Shown here in pieces: positions 58,807-60,300 of a stretch of DNA of 60,300 nucleotides; the first letter of the stretch is position 1; every line of letters begins with the position of its first letter. The notes beneath the pieces were generated by a model. The model was given only the letters and a program-made list of their open reading frames with translations. It was not told where the DNA came from and ran no database searches. The DNA comes from a virus, in IMG/VR virus record IMGVR_UViG_3300008740_000009, positions 1 through 60,300 of that record. The stretch is one strand, 5' to 3'. Both the position numbers and the translations under genes were made by a program.

Positions 58807-60300
58807 ATCTAGTTTTCCCGCTTTGGTCTGTGTATTTATACAGATGCTTTTTCTGCTTATAGGCTTTATAGAATTGCTCTTGCTGCTGGTACTTCCGGCT
58901 AGCAACGCTATCCATCCATTGATCTGTTGTTCTTGGGGTGGTCTTCCCAAACACTCGACCAATAAACCCAGGCTTTGCACTGTCTGGCGCGACACTCTGG
59001 TAGCGCCTTACATTCACAATGCGGTCCTCTAATGCGCGATGTTTTTGCCCACCAAGTCTTCTAGCCCTACCCTCTGCTTGTAAAACGCGTTGTGGATTGA
59101 AGTGCCCATCTAAAGAGAAAAATGCCGTTGAGTTCTTAAGATCGAGCCCCTCAGCCCCAGCACCACTGATGACGATTACCCGCTTTTTCCCGGCCTTATA
59201 CTCCTGAACTCCAGCCTGTCTGGAGACGGCTGTAACCTTATTACCACCCACCTCTGTGCCTTTACCAACGAATACAGAGTGGGGGATTCCTCGTTCTTTT
59301 AACCCGGCAGATAGAACATCCACCCCACCACGAACAAGGTTCGAATATAAAACAACCTTGTTGTCTGACTTATCTGCCAAGTGTTTTTCTGTGTCGTTTA
59401 GGAGCCTGTTCACCTTCGGAGTTCTTCTGGATGACTCGGCAAGGGTCACATCACTTCGCCCAGTTTGGAGAGAGTTAGCGACTTGTCGGGCTTGTGAAAT
59501 CTGCCCAAAAATCATCTTGGCTTCTCGCACAGTGATGTTTGGGTCTTTCTTGGTTATATACTTCTTAACTGGGCCGAGCTTGTTTAGTGACAGTTGATAC
59601 AGTCGATACTGTTCCTTAGACATTGGGACAGGGACTGTCTCAATATCTTTTTTAGGCATCGTCTTGCCTTTCAAGTCCTTGGTTTCGACGTAGTCTACTT
59701 TTGTCCCTGTCCGCTCCCGTAGCTCATCAACATTTTTCATCCCAACGATCTTTTTACGACCGTCATTAAATCCTTTGGTGAATCCAATCGTTTGGGTATA
59801 TCGGCGCTTAAATTGCCTTGGTGTTAGGTCCCGCCTCCCCTCCGATAAGGTAAGCAGGGTCGCCAACTCCGAAGGATTATTATTAATCATCGAGGCGGTC
59901 AGCCCCATGAAGTTTGTAGCCAACACACGAGCAGAGGCCAGGGCTTGGTATGTGCTAGCCCGTTCATTCCTAGTCTTGTGGAACTCGTCCGCGATAATCG
60001 TATCTGCGCCTGTTCGCTTCATGTACCCAATTGGATCACGCCGAAACATCGCATAGCTTATTACTGTGTAATCTTTGTCGGACTCTTCCCCAGGCCTGAT
60101 ATACCCAGCCTTCTTAGACTTCTCAGAGGAAGAACCAATCGCCTGCCAAGTACTATTGGTGAACTTCTCAATACCGTTTTTGGCGAAGTTGTCTCGAAGA
60201 CCGGAAGGCACAATGACAAGAGCTTTTTTCGCCTTACCTTCATGCTTCATTTTCTCAAACCCATAGATACTGGTAACGGTTTTACCGGTACCCATCTCAT
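58688..60300 (-). CDS. SNF2/SF2-type helicase, C-terminal part
   Basis: At least 537 residues, with the 5' end beyond the window. The frame enters with EMGTGKT (motif I), then IIADEFHKTR (DExH motif II), GLTASMINN (motif III), VVLYSNLVRGG, VIVISGAGAEGLDL and LQAEGRARRLGG (motif VI), the order of SNF2-like ATPases. These move along DNA or remodel protein-DNA complexes. It is encoded at the head of the late region, before the terminase. The tail is basic and disordered. Confidence 0.88.
   Translation of the reverse strand, partial: EMGTGKTVTSIYGFEKMKHEGKAKKALVIVPSGLRDNFAKNGIEKFTNSTWQAIGSSSEKSKKAGYIRPGEESDKDYTVISYAMFRRDPIGYMKRTGADTIIADEFHKTRNERASTYQALASARVLATNFMGLTASMINNNPSELATLLTLSEGRRDLTPRQFKRRYTQTIGFTKGFNDGRKKIVGMKNVDELRERTGTKVDYVETKDLKGKTMPKKDIETVPVPMSKEQYRLYQLSLNKLGPVKKYITKKDPNITVREAKMIFGQISQARQVANSLQTGRSDVTLAESSRRTPKVNRLLNDTEKHLADKSDNKVVLYSNLVRGGVDVLSAGLKERGIPHSVFVGKGTEVGGNKVTAVSRQAGVQEYKAGKKRVIVISGAGAEGLDLKNSTAFFSLDGHFNPQRVLQAEGRARRLGGQKHRALEDRIVNVRRYQSVAPDSAKPGFIGRVFGKTTPRTTDQWMDSVASRKYQQQEQFYKAYKQKKHLYKYTDQSGKTRYVYAKKTKQKSPGLFSRIFSRKRTPEASPIQAPKPTTVG

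Overview
The window looks like about 60 kb of a large lytic tailed phage with a contractile tail (myovirus morphology). The evidence is a terminase large subunit, a prohead protease, scaffold-like acidic proteins, a major capsid protein, a very large tail-sheath protein and a tube-like protein on one strand, plus a class II ribonucleotide reductase, four tRNAs, lysis genes and dozens of tightly packed small early-type genes. No integrase, repressor pair or reverse transcriptase is visible. The host cannot be named from the sequence. No portal gene is visible, so it probably lies beyond the right edge.

Layout. (1) 1-7.4 kb, + strand: about 25 small overlapping genes (many zinc-ribbon or conserved phage hypotheticals), ending with an ADP-ribosyltransferase-like protein and a bidirectional terminator. 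(2) 7.4-10.2 kb, - strand: a Cys-rich protein, an HTH-metallophosphoesterase and an unknown gene. (3) 10.2-21.5 kb, mostly + strand: adenosylcobalamin-dependent ribonucleotide reductase, tRNA-Ile(UAU, with an odd long variable arm), tRNA-Leu(UAA), tRNA-Met(CAU), a deaminase with an apparent single-base indel, a P-loop kinase, an NYN-like protein, tRNA-Arg(UCU), small conserved genes and a SET-domain protein. (4) 21.5-22.6 kb: a decayed minus-strand remnant resembling tails of FGE/C-type-lectin-fold proteins, then a secreted lytic transglycosylase. (5) 23.0-26.4 kb: a complete ubiquitin-like cassette. It has a beta-grasp-like protein ending in Gly-Gly-Arg-Gln, an E2-like protein with a C-terminal Cys/His-rich module, a JAMM/MPN protease and a ThiF/E1-like enzyme. 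(6) 26.4-33.6 kb: two unknown genes, a ParB-like protein, a Ycf46-type AAA ATPase, a RecA-like ATPase, DUF2997, a radical SAM protein and a Ycf35/DUF1257 protein. Six copies of an inverted repeat, TGACAA-N8-TTGTCA or close variants, bracket the 356-residue gene at 27.4-28.7 kb. (7) 33.7-34.5 kb: membrane proteins that may act in lysis, converging on the late region. (8) 34.4-60.3 kb, - strand (read from the right edge leftward): SNF2-type helicase, kinase-fold virion protein, terminase, several basic or Gly-rich presumed internal virion proteins, prohead protease, scaffold-like proteins, capsid, neck/connector candidates, sheath, tube and a holin candidate. Two + strand genes with their own promoter and terminator sit between the terminase and the kinase-fold gene like a moron.

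How it may work together. The Ubl, E2, JAMM and E1 genes contain the parts needed to mature, activate, conjugate and remove a protein tag. A strong terminator after the Ubl gene would make the tag more abundant than the enzymes. The genes just downstream (ParB-like, two ATPases, radical SAM, DUF2997, DUF1257) run the same way with overlapping ends and may be a second, linked module. In the late region a short EK(T/L/Q)A-like motif recurs in presumed internal virion proteins encoded around the prohead protease, suggesting shared processing or packaging signals. Recurrent extended -10 promoters (TGGTATAAG-like) lie upstream of several left-arm genes.
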